Shown piece by piece: positions 53,757 through 64,000 of a stretch of 64,000 bases of DNA (within the stretch, counting starts at the first letter, position 1; every line of letters starts with the position of its first letter). Location of the stretch: positions 62,001 to 126,000 of the forward strand of contig NZ_JSBN01000026.1 of assembly GCF_000797515.1 (NCBI RefSeq), written 5' to 3'. Source of the DNA: Sphingomonas sp. Ant H11 (lineage in GTDB: Bacteria > Pseudomonadota > Alphaproteobacteria > Sphingomonadales > Sphingomonadaceae). The notes under the pieces were generated by a model. That model worked only from the letters and a program-made list of their open reading frames with translations. It had not been told where the DNA came from and searched no databases. A program made the position numbers and the translations under genes.

Positions 53757-53795
53757 TCCCCCGGCTCTTTGAATCGATAGTTGATCGGGAATAGA

Positions 53796-54944
53796 ATGGT
53801 GGAAGATCCCACAGTCGGTTCAGGCGACCATGACGATGTCGGCGAGCGGCCCGCTGGTCCGCTCAAGTCGGTACGGGTTCGGCTGGCGCTGTTGGTTGTC
53901 GCGGTCGCGATCGTGGGAGCGGGGTTGGTATGGTATTTTGACCATCAGAACCGCGGCAAGTTCATGCAGAAAACCGACAACGCTTATGTGGCGGCGGACT
54001 CTGTCGTGGTGGCCCCGAAAGTTGCCGGATATGTCGAGCGCGTGTTTGTCAGCGCGAACCAAGCGGTCCGCAAAGGGCAGCAGTTGGCAGAACTAGACCC
54101 TCGCGAATATCGAGCCCAAAGCGAGCAGATCACCAGCCAGATCGACACAGCGAAAGCTGCGGTCGAGACGAGCCGTTCGCAGATCGCTGAACAGCTGGCG
54201 ACAATCGTCCAGGCGCGTGCTCAGGCGGCCTCGGCGCGCGCCGAGGCCGCCTTCGCGCGGCAGCAGGTTGCGCGCTATCAGCCGCTGGCGGCGTCTGGCG
54301 CAGAGCCAGGCGAGCGATTTGCCCAGCTTCAGACGCAGGCACGACAGGCAGATGAGCGCGCCAATGCTGCTCAGGCCGGCCTTACCGCAGCAGAAAGGCG
54401 CGTTGGCACGCTTGGTGCCCAGGTACGACAGGCGCAATCGCAGGCCGAAGCTGCTCGTGCTCAGCTCTCAGCCGCGCGTGTGAACACCGAAGCGACGTTG
54501 CTCAAGGCAGCGATCGATGGTCGCGTCGGCGATCTCGCTGTCCGGGTAGGGCAGTTCGTACAGCCCGGAACGCGCCTGATGACGCTGGTGCCGGTGGAGC
54601 GCCTCTTCATCGAGGCCAATTTTAAAGAGACGCAGCTAGGTCTCATGCGAGTCGGCCAGCCCGTCAGTATCGACGTCGACGCGCTCCCCGGGGTCGAGCT
54701 GAAAGGGCGGGTTGCCAGCTTCGCACCGGGCACAGGTGCCCAGTTCTCCGTGCTCCCGCCGCAGAACGCGACCGGCAACTTCACGAAGATCGTTCAGCGC
54801 GTGCCCGTCCGTATCGCGATCGATGCGCCGCCCGAAGTCAGGCCCCTTCTGGTTCCCGGAATGTCGGTCGGCATTACTGTCGATACCCGTTCGGCCAAAG
54901 GCGACCTGGAGAGAATCCGGCAGGCCGTAAGTCGGAAGCGCTGA
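53796..54944 (+). CDS. emrA: EmrA/HlyD-type membrane fusion protein
   Basis: A 382-aa protein from the ATG at 53796 (an upstream TTG also exists). One N-terminal membrane helix (LALLVVAVAIVGAGLVWYF), then the barrel-sandwich half KTDNAYVAADSVVVAPKVAGYVERV, the coiled-coil hairpin (SRSQIAEQLATIVQARAQA...), the second half INTEATLLKAAIDGRVGDL-like segment, and the beta-barrel (LFIEANFKETQLGLMRVGQ). It bridges the MFS pump and the NodT channel. The next gene starts 2 bp after its stop codon. Confidence 0.9.
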   Translation: MVEDPTVGSGDHDDVGERPAGPLKSVRVRLALLVVAVAIVGAGLVWYFDHQNRGKFMQKTDNAYVAADSVVVAPKVAGYVERVFVSANQAVRKGQQLAELDPREYRAQSEQITSQIDTAKAAVETSRSQIAEQLATIVQARAQAASARAEAAFARQQVARYQPLAASGAEPGERFAQLQTQARQADERANAAQAGLTAAERRVGTLGAQVRQAQSQAEAARAQLSAARVNTEATLLKAAIDGRVGDLAVRVGQFVQPGTRLMTLVPVERLFIEANFKETQLGLMRVGQPVSIDVDALPGVELKGRVASFAPGTGAQFSVLPPQNATGNFTKIVQRVPVRIAIDAPPEVRPLLVPGMSVGITVDTRSAKGDLERIRQAVSRKR

Positions 54945-54946
54945 GC

Positions 54947-56503
54947 GTGGCGACGGTTGCTGCATCTCCGGGGACGTTACGCGCCGAGCGAGCCGACTCG
55001 ACGGCCTGGATCGCGGTCGCGGCCGGCGCGCTGGGCGCGCTGCTCGCGACGCTCGACATCTCGATCGTCAACTCGGCGCTGCCGACTATCCAAGGGGAGA
55101 TCGGAGCGACCGGCACGGAAGGAACGTGGATCGCCACGGCTTTTCTCGTTGCCGAGATCATCATCATACCGCTGAGCGCGTGGCTGGAACGGCTTTTGGG
55201 GTTGAGGACACTTCTCCTCATCTCGGTGACCTCTTTTACAGGATTCTCGGTCCTGTGCGGCACCGCTACGGATCTGATGACAATGATCGTCGGAAGGGCG
55301 GGTCAGGGGTTCACGGGCGGCGTGCTCATCCCGACAGCGATGACGATCGTCGCAAAGCGCCTCCCGCCATCGCAACAGCCGATCGGCATGGCCCTTTTTG
55401 GAATGACCGTCATCCTGGGTCCGGTTCTTGGCCCCCTGCTCGGAGGCTGGCTCACGGAAAATCTGAGCTGGCATTATGCCTTCTTCGTCAACGTGCCGGT
55501 CTGCGGTCTGCTCTTGCTGCTGCTGCTTCTCGGCCTGCCGCACGAGAAAACGAACTGGGTCTATTTCCGCGAGGCGGACTGGTTCGGGATCGTCGGCATG
55601 ATCCTCGGCCTGGGAGGACTGACGGTCGTGCTTGAGGAAGGGCACCGTGAAGAATGGTTTGAATCGACGTACATCGTCCGGCTGACGATCATGACCCTGA
55701 TTGGTTTTGTCATGTTGGGTATCGGACAATTCAGGGCCGCCAAGCCTGTGCTTAAGCTGCGGATCGTGATGAATCGACAATTCGGCAGCGTCGTCGTCAT
55801 GGCGCTGGCGCTGGGCATGGTGATGTACGGCTCGACCTTCGTCATCCCGCAATTCCTCGCGCTGATCGCTGACTATAACGCCCTTGAGACGGGTCAGGTG
55901 ATTTTCCTCATGGGTGTGCCTGCCTTCTTGCTGATGCCCGTCATCCCGCTGCTTATACGCGTCGTCGATATCAGGCTCGCCGTCGGCACAGGCCTTGCGC
56001 TCATGGCCGCCAGCTGCCTCGTCAACACCAGCCTCACCGCGGAATCTGCCGGAGAAGCCTTTACCGCCGGACAGTTACTGCGTGGTGTCGGCATGATCCT
56101 CACCATGCTGTTCCTGAACCAGGCCACCATCGCTTCGGTCAGCAAGGAGGATGCCGGTGATGCATCAGGCATCTTCAATGCCGCACGAAATCTCGGCGGG
56201 TCGTTCGCTTTGGCCGCCCTGGCCTCCTTTCAGGACCAGCGAATGTCGCTCCATAGCCGGCGGATGGAAGAGACCCTTTGGGCAAACGACCCAAGGTTGC
56301 AGGATTATCTCGCCGGCATGGCCAGGACGTTCGGCCAGATGGACGCCGCCCTTCAGTCGCTTGCCGGGACCATTCAGCAGCAGGCCTTCATCATGACGTA
56401 CAATGACATTTTCCTGGCGATGGCGCTTGCGACACTGGCCACGCTTCCACTCGTTTTGTTCCTGCGCCCGCTGCCCAAAGGGCAGTCCATGGCGATGCAT
56501 TGA
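54947..56503 (+). CDS. emrB: DHA2-family MFS efflux pump (EmrB/QacA type)
   Basis: A 518-aa protein starting at a GTG, with about 14 hydrophobic segments. Motifs: LDISIVNSALPTIQGEIGA (DHA2 motif D1 region), ATAFLVAEIIIIPLSAWL, GRAGQGFTGGVLIPTAM and GMTVILGPVLGPLLGGWLTE (motif C, GP-rich). It exports hydrophobic compounds, coupled to protons, through EmrA and an outer-membrane channel. Cotranscribed with both. Confidence 0.9.
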   Translation: MATVAASPGTLRAERADSTAWIAVAAGALGALLATLDISIVNSALPTIQGEIGATGTEGTWIATAFLVAEIIIIPLSAWLERLLGLRTLLLISVTSFTGFSVLCGTATDLMTMIVGRAGQGFTGGVLIPTAMTIVAKRLPPSQQPIGMALFGMTVILGPVLGPLLGGWLTENLSWHYAFFVNVPVCGLLLLLLLLGLPHEKTNWVYFREADWFGIVGMILGLGGLTVVLEEGHREEWFESTYIVRLTIMTLIGFVMLGIGQFRAAKPVLKLRIVMNRQFGSVVVMALALGMVMYGSTFVIPQFLALIADYNALETGQVIFLMGVPAFLLMPVIPLLIRVVDIRLAVGTGLALMAASCLVNTSLTAESAGEAFTAGQLLRGVGMILTMLFLNQATIASVSKEDAGDASGIFNAARNLGGSFALAALASFQDQRMSLHSRRMEETLWANDPRLQDYLAGMARTFGQMDAALQSLAGTIQQQAFIMTYNDIFLAMALATLATLPLVLFLRPLPKGQSMAMH

Positions 56504-56510
56504 GGCTGCG

Positions 56511-58011
56511 ATGACAAACTTCAGAGGTCTCGTTCTCGCCCCCTTGCTGCTCGGCGGATGTGTCGTTGGCCCGGACTACGCCGGACCGCCGGGATTGGGT
56601 CGCGCCGCCCCCCCAATCCAAGTTCGTGCGCCAGACCGCGAGTACGAGCACCAATGACCCCGCAGTTGCTGAGTGGTGGACGGCTCTTCAAGATCCGGTC
56701 CTGAACGAGCTTGAGCGACGCGCACTTGCAGCGAATCCGTCGATCGATGTCGCCCAGGCGCGACTCCGTCAGGCGCGTGCATCCGTGCGCCAGGAGCGCG
56801 CTAACCGCTTTCCGAAAGCTGGGGCACAAGCGACCGGAATCTTCGCCGACCTTCCCGGGATCGATCTGCAGTCGGCTCAGGGGAACGGCGCAACGCCCCC
56901 TTCCCAGGACGCGGATTCCTCTCTCCAGTTTTTCAATCTCGGCCTGAACGCAAATTGGGAAATCGATCTTGCAGGAGGCCAGATCCGAAAAATAGAATCC
57001 GCTAACGCACTAGCCGCAGCGGCTTCCTACAACGCGGCAGATGCACACGTTCAACTCGCAGCCGACGTTGCGCAAAGTTATACGAATCTGCGGGACCGGC
57101 AGCAGCGCGCCGCTGCACTTCGTGGGGGGCTGGACCTGCAGAAGCAGCAGCTAGGCCTCGCTCGGCAACGCTTTCAGCAGGGCACGGTGCCGGCCTTTGC
57201 CATTGGTCAGGCGAACCGCGCCATTCAGGCTACCAACGGCGATCTCGCTACGGCTGAGGCGGAGATCGGAATTTATCTCAATGCGCTCGCCGTGCTTGCA
57301 GGGGAGGCGCCAGGGAGGCTCGATTCCTTGCTGGCTGTCCCGCGTGACGTCCCCTTGCCGCCACAGGTCGTCGCCATCGGCGATCCCGCCTCTCTCCTTC
57401 GCCGTCGACCCGACATACGCGCCGCCGAGCGCAATCTGGCGGCCACGACCGCCCGGATTGGCGTCGCTGAAGCAGCGCGTTTTCCCAAGATCAGCTTTAT
57501 GGGGATCCTAGGCATCGGCGGAACGTCTGTCGGAGACCTGGTCGATCTGGGAAATATCTCCAACATTGCCGTGCCCCAGCTACAATGGGGGCTGCTCGAT
57601 TTTGGACGAACTTCGGCCCAGATAACGCAAGCGCGCGCTGGACGAGACGAAGCCGAGGCACAGTATCGACAGTTAGTTCTAGGTGCGCTTCAGGACGCCG
57701 AGAATTCGCTTGCGCGCTTTGCACAGCAACGTCGCAATGTCGCAGCGCTCGCCGAGATCAAGCGATCGGCCGACGAGTCAGACATTTTGACACAACAACG
57801 CTTCCAGCGACAGGTCATTACCCGCAGTGACGCACTTGCGTCCGGTCGTCAGAAAGTGCTTGCTGCATCAAACCTTCAAAGTGCTGTTGCGGCTCTTACG
57901 GCAAGTTATGTCGCCATTCAAAAGTCGCTAGGGCTTGGGTGGGGGGAACCCACCGATTCAAGCCTGGGTTCTACTCCCTTGAATACTTCTGAAATAATTT
58001 CGAAAAACTGA
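56511..58011 (+). CDS. NodT-family outer-membrane efflux lipoprotein (one frame break)
   Basis: About 500 aa. The ATG at 56511 begins MTNFRGLVLAPLLLGGCVVG, a lipoprotein signal with lipobox LGGC, then GPDYAGP. The frame breaks near 56580-56600 (GCCGGGATT, before a C7 run), and continues as DWVAPPPQSKFVRQTAST. The rest is a typical TolC/NodT repeat: WWTALQDPVLNELERRALAA, NWEIDLAGGQIRKIESANA, RRRPDIRAAERNLAATTAR, and ending in YVAIQKSLGLGW. It is the outer-membrane duct for the EmrAB pump. The ATG is 7 bp after the emrB stop codon. Confidence 0.82.
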
Positions 58012-58079
58012 TGGTAATCGCTTAGTCCAAGATGGTTATTATTAGTGACTACCCAAATTAACTTAATACGGTTGTGCAC

Positions 58080-58116
58080 AAAGCCTCGCCGCTGTTGAAG
58101 TATCATTGAGGCTTTT
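58080..58116 (+). terminator. Possible intrinsic terminator after the efflux operon
   Basis: AAAGCCTC at 58080-58087 pairs perfectly with GAGGCTTT at 58108-58115, followed by one more T. The loop is 20 bases, longer than usual, and the T-run is short, so this is moderate evidence. It lies 69 bp after the NodT stop codon in AT-rich sequence. Confidence 0.4.
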
Positions 58117-58134
58117 CTCCAAGATGTGATATCA

Positions 58135-59230
58135 TCAATAGTTCATACCCAAGCGGATCGAATCTAACACTTGGTGCCCGCGCCTGACGGCGGCGATGAT
58201 TTTATCAGGATCGGCGGTCCAGACGAAGGGTTTTGGGCTCTCGTTGTGCTCGGCGAGGAAGCGGTTGATGGCGGCCTGAAGATCGACGAGCGAGTGGAAT
58301 ACGCCTCGTTTGAGGCGTCGTGAGCCTGGCGAAGAAGCCCTCGACGGCGTTGAGCCACGAACAGGACGTTGGCGTAAAGTGGAAGGTGAAGCGCGGGTGC
58401 CGCTCGAGCCACTCGCGGACCTTGGGGTGCTTGTGGGCGGCATAGTTGTCGAGGATCACGTGGATCGCCTTACCGGCGGGGACTTGCGCCTCGATCAGAT
58501 TGAGAAAGCGGATGAATTCCTGGTGCCGATGCCGATGCCGCTGCATGTTGCGGCCGATCACGGTCCCGTCGAGTATGTTGAGCGCCGCAAACAGCGTGGT
58601 GGTGCCGTTGCGCTTGTAATCATGGGTCATGGTGCCGGCTCGCCCCTTCTTGAGCGGCATGCCGGGCTGGGATCGGTCGAGGGCCTGGATCTGGCTCTTC
58701 TCGTCGAACGACAGGACGATCGCGTGGGCGGGTGGCGCGATATAAAGGCCGACAACGTCGCGCAGCTTGTCGATGAACTCGGGATCATTGGAAAGCTTGA
58801 ACTGCCGAACGCGGTGAGGCTGCAGGCCATGGGCGCGCCAGATCCGGTGAACCGAACTGGCGCTGATCCCCGCTTCGCGGGCCATCAGCGCGGCCGTCCA
58901 ATGGGTCGTCTCACCCGGCGGTTCCTCACGCGTCCCGGTGGCAACCCAAACGAGCACCTCCGGGGTCAGCGGAGGGATGCGCGAAGGGCGGGTCTTGTCA
59001 CGCAACAGACCTTCAACCCCTTCCTGCATGAACCGCTCCTGCCAGCGCCACACGCACGTCTTGGACGTGTCCGTCCGGCGCATGATCTCGCTGGTGCCGA
59101 CCCCATCGGCGCTCAGAAGAACGATCTCGGCACGCCAGACGTGCTTCTGAGGGGCGTTACGATCCTTGCAGATCCGTTCGAGACGTTCGCGGTCCGCGGA
59201 CGTGAGGTCGATGACGATACCACTGCGCAT
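58135..59230 (-). pseudogene. IS630-family transposase (one frame break)
   Basis: About 364 aa when bridged. HTH domain (ICKDRNAPQKHVWRAEIVLL, TDTSKTCVWRWQERFMQEGV), then the DDE domain: VLSFDEKSQIQALDR (first Asp), VILDNYAAHKHPKV (second Asp) and SCSWLNAVEGFFARL (Glu). The frame breaks near 58316 (CTCACGACGCC); the continuation is RRLKRGVFHSLVDLQAAINR to the end. All catalytic residues are present, so the element may be active and merely mis-sequenced. Confidence 0.78.
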
Positions 59231-59272
59231 GCCCGCTGACTCGCACGGCCGCAGCCGACTGGGAATCCCTAA
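58139..59272 (-). mobile_element. Second IS630-family element
   Basis: A 1.1-kb unit bounded by imperfect inverted ends: left TAGTTCATACCCAAGCGG and right (read inward) TAGGGATTCCCAGTCGG. It encodes one transposase and differs from the first IS630 in the window. Exact ends are uncertain by a few bases. Confidence 0.6.
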
Positions 59273-59863
59273 TCGGACTCAACCGTCAGGCGAGAACCAC
59301 TAGTCCGCCCTGGTGAGGACCGCGCAAGCGAATTACCGTACTGATCATTGCGATCAGACCATCGGGGCGACCTTCATCGCTGGCTCTCTAGCGATCCACT
59401 CGGAGTTACCCGAGCGTTACCCGAGAATCTACCAAATCCCAACTCGCCTCGTCGGCCAAGGTTCTAAGTGATTATTTTCACTGTATAACCTTGGAGCTGC
59501 GAAGGGAATCATTCGTTACCGTCGTTTTTCAAGGCGCGCGTTTGAGGTCGGAGGCCGACGTCTGGCCCTCCGCCTTGACCGACGGCGGACTTAGGACACA
59601 GTATCGCCGATGGATCGTCCCCGCAGGTCGACCACGTTCCGCAGTCTGTCCACCCGCAGCCGCTCCGCCCTGGCTCCTGCGGACGGGGCGCGCTGAATGG
59701 CGCAGGCCACCGCCACCGATGTCCTGATCAAGCGGCTCGGTTGAGTCTGCATTCGGTTTTCGTGGGAGGGCGACAATTCCCGCCGTGCAGCATCGGCAGC
59801 CGGCGAACCCTTGTTCCATACTTGACCGCATGGTACGCGAGAATCCGGTATGAGAGGGATAGC
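59273..59863. other. Long non-coding stretch upstream of indolepyruvate ferredoxin oxidoreductase
   Basis: About 590 bp without a supported gene. Three short frames (plus strand near 59491-59727, minus strand 59529-59870 and 59591-59776) have GC-rich, low-complexity products. Two of the minus-strand frames could be pieces of a decayed gene, but no family is recognisable. The promoter of the downstream gene should lie in 59780-59860. Confidence 0.35.
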
Positions 59864-62800
59864 ATGTCATACGAAGTGGCGCTGAGCGACAAATACATGC
59901 TGGATCAGGGGCGCGTGTTCCTGTCCGGCACGCAGGCGCTGACCCGCGTACTCCTGTCCCAGCGGCGATCGGATGCGGCGCAGGGACTCAACACCGGCGG
60001 CTTTGTCTCGGGCTATCGCGGCTCGCCGCTGGGCTCGCTCGACACTGCCCTCTGGGCGGCGCGGGGCGCGCTGAAGGACGGGGGGATCGTCTTCCAGCCC
60101 GGCGTGAACGAGGAACTGGCCGCGACCGCCGTCTATGGTTCCCAGCAACTCGGCTTCTTTCCCGGCGCGCGCCATGACGGCGTGTTCGCCGCCTGGTACG
60201 GCAAGGGGCCCGGGGTCGACCGGGCCGGCGATGCGCTCAAGCACGGCAATCTCGCGGGGACTGCCGCGCTTGGCGGGGTGCTGGTCCTGGCCGGGGACGA
60301 CCATTCGGCCAAGTCGTCGACGACCGCGCACCAGTCCGAACAGGCGCTCGTCGCCTCGCTAATCCCGGTGCTTTATCCCGCATCGGTTGCCGAATTCCTG
60401 GAATTTGGGGCTTTCGGTATCGCGCTGTCGCGCTTTTCGGGGCTGTGGGCCGGCTTCAAGTGCATCAACGACACCGCCGACGCGACCGCGACCGCGTCGC
60501 TGGGCGATCCGCTGCGCCGCTGGCTCTGCCCCGAAGTGGAGATGCCCCCCCGAGGGCCTCAACATCTTCCAGGGCGAAACGCAATTGTCGATGGAACGCC
60601 GGACGACCGATTTCCGACTGCCGGCGGCACAGGCGTTCATTCGCGCGAACCGGCTCGACCGGGTGCTGCGCGACGGTGATCGCCGGACGCTCGGCATTGT
60701 CACCGCCGGGAAGGCCGCGCTCGATGTGATCGAGGCGCTGAATCAGCTCGGCCTGAACGACGCGCGCTGCCGCGCGCTCGGCATCCGCGTGCTGAAGCTG
60801 GCGATGACCTGGCCCGTCGAGCCGGACGTGACCAGGGCCTTCGCGCGCGGGCATCGCCAAGTGCTGGTGGTGGAGGAGAAGCGCGCGTTCATCGAACCGC
60901 AGGTCGCCTCGCTGCTGTATCACCTCGATGCCGGCGAGCGCCCGGTGCTGACCGGAAAGGCCGATGCGACCGGCCGCCCGTTGCTTCCTCAGAACGGGGA
61001 ACTCGGACCCACCGAGATCGGCGCGGTCCTGTTCGGCCAGCTCGAGGCGCTCGGCCTTGTCGACGAGCCACTGCGCACGCGCCGCGCGGAGATTGAGGCA
61101 AGGCTCGCGGCGGGGAGTGCGGCGTTGACCCCTTTCAACCGCATGCCGTTCTTCTGTTCTGGGTGTCCGCACAACACGTCGACCGTCGTGCCCGACGGAT
61201 CGGTTGCGCTGTCCGGGATCGGCTGTCACGTGATGGCGGCGATGATGCCGCATCGCAAGCACGTCTGGCCGGTGCAGATGGGGGGCGAGGGGGCCAATTG
61301 GATCGGCGTCGCCCCGTTCACGGACACCAGGCATATTTTCCAGAATCTGGGCGACGGGACCTACCATCACTCCGGTTCGCTGGCTGTCCGGGCCGCGGTG
61401 TCGGCGGGTATCGGCATCACCTACAAGCTGTTGTTCAACGATGCGGTGGCGATGACGGGCGGCCAGCCCGTCGAGGGGCAAATGACGCGTGGCAGATCGC
61501 GTCCGAGCTGTTGCAGGAGGGGGTGCGCAAGGTCGTGGTCGTCGCCGACGATCCCGACAAATATCCGTCCACAGTGCGTTTCCCGGACGGCGTCGCGATC
61601 CGCCCGCGCGAGGAGCTGGACGCCGTGCAGCGCGACCTCGCCACGATCGACGGCGTGACCGTGCTGATCTATGATCAGGTGTGCGCGGCGGAGAAGCGCC
61701 GTCGCAGAAAGAAGGGGACCTTCCCCGACCCGGCAAAGCGGATCTTCATCAACGACCTAGTGTGCGAGGGATGCGGCGACTGTTCGGTCAAGTCGAACTG
61801 TGTCAGCGTACAGCCCCTCGAAACCGAATTCGGCCGCAAGCGTCAGATCGACCAGTCGAACTGCAACAAGGATTTCAGCTGCATCAACGGGTTCTGCCCG
61901 TCCTTCGTGACGGTCAGCGGCGGCAACCTGAAGGGGCGTGCAGCCGCCGCCCCGGCGGCTGCGATTCCGCCGCTGCCCGCCCCGCCGCCGCCCGTCGAAG
62001 GCGCGCTCGCGATTCTGATCGCGGGGATCGGCGGCACCGGCGTCGTCACCATCGGCGCCGTGCTGGGGATGGCGGCGCATCTCGACGGCAAGTCCGCAAG
62101 CATCATCGACGTGACCGGCTTGTCGCAGAAGAACGGGGCGGTGTTCAGCCATCTGCGGATCGCGCCGAGCGATGACGCCATCGCGGCGGCGCGCATTCCG
62201 ATCGCCGGCGCGGAGTTGCTGCTCGGTTGCGACATGATCACCGCGGGCGGGGCCGAGGCGATGGCGCTGGTTCAGCCCGGGCACACGCGCGGCGTCATTA
62301 ACGAAAATCTTACTCCCACGGCGGCCTTCACGATCGACACCGGCATAGACTTTGCCGGCGCGCAGACGCTGCGACGGTTGCGCGAAGTGCTGGCCGCGGA
62401 TTCCGCGTTCGTCGACGCCACGCGGGTCGCGGCCCGCCTGATGGGAGACGCCATCGGCGCGAACATGTTCGTCGTCGGGGTCGCGCTGCAGCGTGGCCTG
62501 CTGCCGGTATCGCTGGCGGCGGTGGAACGCGCGATCACGCTGAACGGCGTCGCGGTCGACTTCAACCTGCGCGCCTTCGCGCTGGGCCGGCTGGCCGTGG
62601 TCGAGCCCGGCGCCATCGAGGCGCAGCTCGGCGACCAAGTTGCCGCGGTTGCAGAAGGATCGCTCCGGCTGTCGACGGATACCGGCGACGCGATCGAGCG
62701 GCGAGCTGCGCTTCTCGCCGACTATCAGAATGCGGCCTATGCCGCGCGTTTTGGTCGGAAGATCGCGGCGATCGCCGCGGCAGAGGCCAGGGTGGCGCCA

Positions 62801-63337
62801 GGCCGCACCGAGCTCAGCGACGCGGTGGCGCGAAACCTGTTCAAGCTGATGGCATACAAGGACGAATATGAGGTCGCCCGGCTCTATACGTCCGGTGAAT
62901 TCCGCGCGAAGCTGGGCGAGCAGTTCACCGGCGATTACCGCGTGTCCGTCCATCTCGCGCCGCCATTGTTCGCGCGCAAGGATCCGTTGACGGGGTTGCC
63001 GCGAAAGCGAGAGTTCGGGCCGTGGATGCTGGCCGCCTTCGGCCTGCTGGCGCGGGCGAAGCGGCTGCGTGGAACCGCGTTCGACCCGTTCGGCCGTACC
63101 GCCGAACGGCGGATGGAACGCCAGTTGGTTCGCGATTATGAGGCGGTGCTCGACAGCATCGCGACCCATCTCGACCCCGTGAAGTACGACGCGGCGGTGG
63201 CGCTGGCCCGTTATCCGGACAAGATCCGCGGCTATGGCCATATCAAGGACCGGTCGGTACCCGGCGCCCTCGCCGAGCGCGACAGCCGGCTCGCCGCGTT
63301 CCTCGTACCGATCGAGGAACTCCAGGCGGCCGAATGA
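59864..63337 (+). CDS. Indolepyruvate ferredoxin oxidoreductase, single-chain (two frame breaks)
   Basis: About 1157 aa when bridged, the usual length of the fused IorA-IorB type. It oxidatively decarboxylates aryl-pyruvates (from Trp, Phe and Tyr) to aryl-acetyl-CoA with ferredoxin. Visible parts: pyrimidine domain (GLNTGGFVSGYRGSPLGSLD), MPFFCSGCPHNTST (TPP domain), the ferredoxin-like Cys cluster CEGCGDCSVKSNC and the nearby CNKDFSCINGFCPSF, and the gamma domain IAGIGGTGVVTIGAVLGMAA. Breaks: C7 at 60545-60551, and near 61485-61495 (shift to WQIASELLQEGVRKVV). The net frame is restored, so both are likely consensus errors. The start is the ATG at 59864 with AGAGGGA upstream. Confidence 0.88.
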
Positions 63338-63360
63338 TCGGCCGCCGGACATCGCCGATC

Positions 63361-64000
63361 TTAAAGTCGGGGCCACTGTAGTTGAGGCGCCGGCGGCCCG
63401 CACTCGTCGTCCGGTGCATCGGAGACGAAGCGCGCTTCGATCGCGGCGGCGCAGGACAGGATATCCGCCAAATGCCGCTCGGCGATTTCTCCGGGCACCA
63501 CTACGCGCCGAAAGAAGATGATATTGATGGCGCCCAGGACCCGCCCGTCGCTGCGGATCGGAACCGCGATCGCGCCGACGTCGGAATCGGCCTGCCCGAC
63601 CGCTCATGCATAGCCCCGGCGGCGGAAATCCTCGACCAGCGCCGCGACCGCTTCAGGCCGGTGCGGCTCTGCCCCCGGCAGGGCATCGACGAGCTGCAAC
63701 ATCATCGCGCGCGTGCCTGGATCGGCCCCGGCCAGCGTGGCCCGCCCAAGCGCGCTTCCAGCATCGTCCGCCGTCGCCCGACCATGGCGCGGTGAATCGA
63801 CAGGCGGCTGAACCGGTGCGTACTCTCCTGGATCGTCATCGTGCCGCGATCGAAGGTCGCGAAGTCGCTGGGCCACTGGACGCTGGGGTAGCATCCTGCC
63901 CAATTCGACCGCCGCGATATGAACCAGCCGGTCGGTGGGCAGGTAGCCGTCCGACAGCCGCCGAACATCGGGCCGCAACAGCCAGCTGCCGTCACCGGTC
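63361..64000 (-). CDS. IclR-family regulator, 5' end beyond the window (several frame breaks)
   Basis: The gene runs leftward into the window and ends at TAA 63361-63363. Pieces in order: LLRPDVRRLSDGYLPTDRLV, then VQWPSDFATFDRGTMTIQES, HRAMVGRRRTMLEA, ALGRATLAGADPGTRAMMLQ, a region ending DFRRRGYA, then DVGAIAVPIRSDGRVLGAIN and ERHLADILSCAAAIEARF. These match the IclR effector-binding domain (GR...LA, AVPI...G.VLGA.N), but they are spread over all three frames, so at least three indels are needed. It is convergent with the oxidoreductase gene and may regulate aromatic amino acid catabolism. The DNA-binding domain is outside the window. Confidence 0.65.

Noticed and set aside
61757-63607. A 616-codon minus-strand open frame, and another of 423 codons at 60465-61736
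   Set aside because: Both are antisense shadows of the indolepyruvate ferredoxin oxidoreductase gene with Arg-rich, motif-free products. Only the leftmost IclR fragment region beyond 63361 is real on that strand.
1-64000. CRISPR arrays, rRNA or tRNA genes
   Set aside because: No regularly spaced direct repeats, no rRNA-like sequence and no convincing tRNA cloverleaf were noticed on either strand, though a dedicated tRNA scan was not possible.

Overview
The window looks like accessory DNA of a sphingomonad-type alphaproteobacterium: GC-rich, with ATG/GTG/TTG starts, a complete F-type (MPF_F) transfer operon of the kind common on sphingomonad plasmids and integrative elements, an EmrA/EmrB/NodT efflux cluster, a single-chain indolepyruvate ferredoxin oxidoreductase, and alphaproteobacterial IS630, IS1380 and IS66 remnants. 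The taxon is inferred from gene content and style only.

Layout. (1) 1-8.4 kb: the end of a probable SbcD/YhaO-like nuclease gene, an SbcC/YhaN-like ATPase, two small genes, a TIR/deoxyribosyltransferase-like protein, an Mrr-like restriction nuclease, and a TerY-P triad (VWA protein, PP2C phosphatase, unusual kinase). (2) 8.6-11.9 kb, minus strand: four translationally coupled genes that read as a graspetide (omega-ester RiPP) operon: a precursor with three Thr/acid core repeats, an MvdD-like ATP-grasp ligase, a three-helix membrane protein and a PIN-like protein. (3) 12.2-17.1 kb: a DnaQ-like exonuclease followed by a Gabija pair (GajA and GajB). (4) 17.3-22.9 kb: a DUF7673-like protein, an AbiE toxin-antitoxin pair, a tyrosine recombinase, a Fic protein, a RES/Xre toxin-antitoxin pair and a small membrane protein. 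(5) 22.9-42.5 kb, minus strand: traA-L-E-K-B-dsbC-V-C-x-trbI-S26 peptidase-W-x-U-trbC-N-x-x-F-H-G. (6) 42.9-46.7 kb: a hypothetical protein, an HTH regulator, a lytic transglycosylase, a DUF1173-like protein and a small membrane protein. (7) 46.9-50 kb: an IS630 element abutting an IS1380 element that carries an IS66-like remnant. (8) 50-58 kb: a minus-strand MarR / UbiB-like kinase / truncated MlaD / hydrolase group, divergent from the EmrA-EmrB-NodT operon. (9) 58.1-59.3 kb: a second IS630. (10) 59.9-64 kb: indolepyruvate ferredoxin oxidoreductase and a convergent IclR regulator running off the end.

The first 22 kb is a dense defence island beside an integrase, next to a conjugation module. 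No coupling protein (TraD) or relaxase (TraI) is present in the window, so the transfer module is incomplete as seen.

More than 20 conserved reading frames change frame, often at homopolymers (for example T7 at 6078, T6 at 23221, C10 at 53089, C7 at 60545). They hit essential-looking genes and transposases alike, so uncorrected consensus indels are the most likely cause. Genes are annotated across these breaks. The most interesting candidate for something undescribed is the four-gene graspetide operon with its PIN-like protein.
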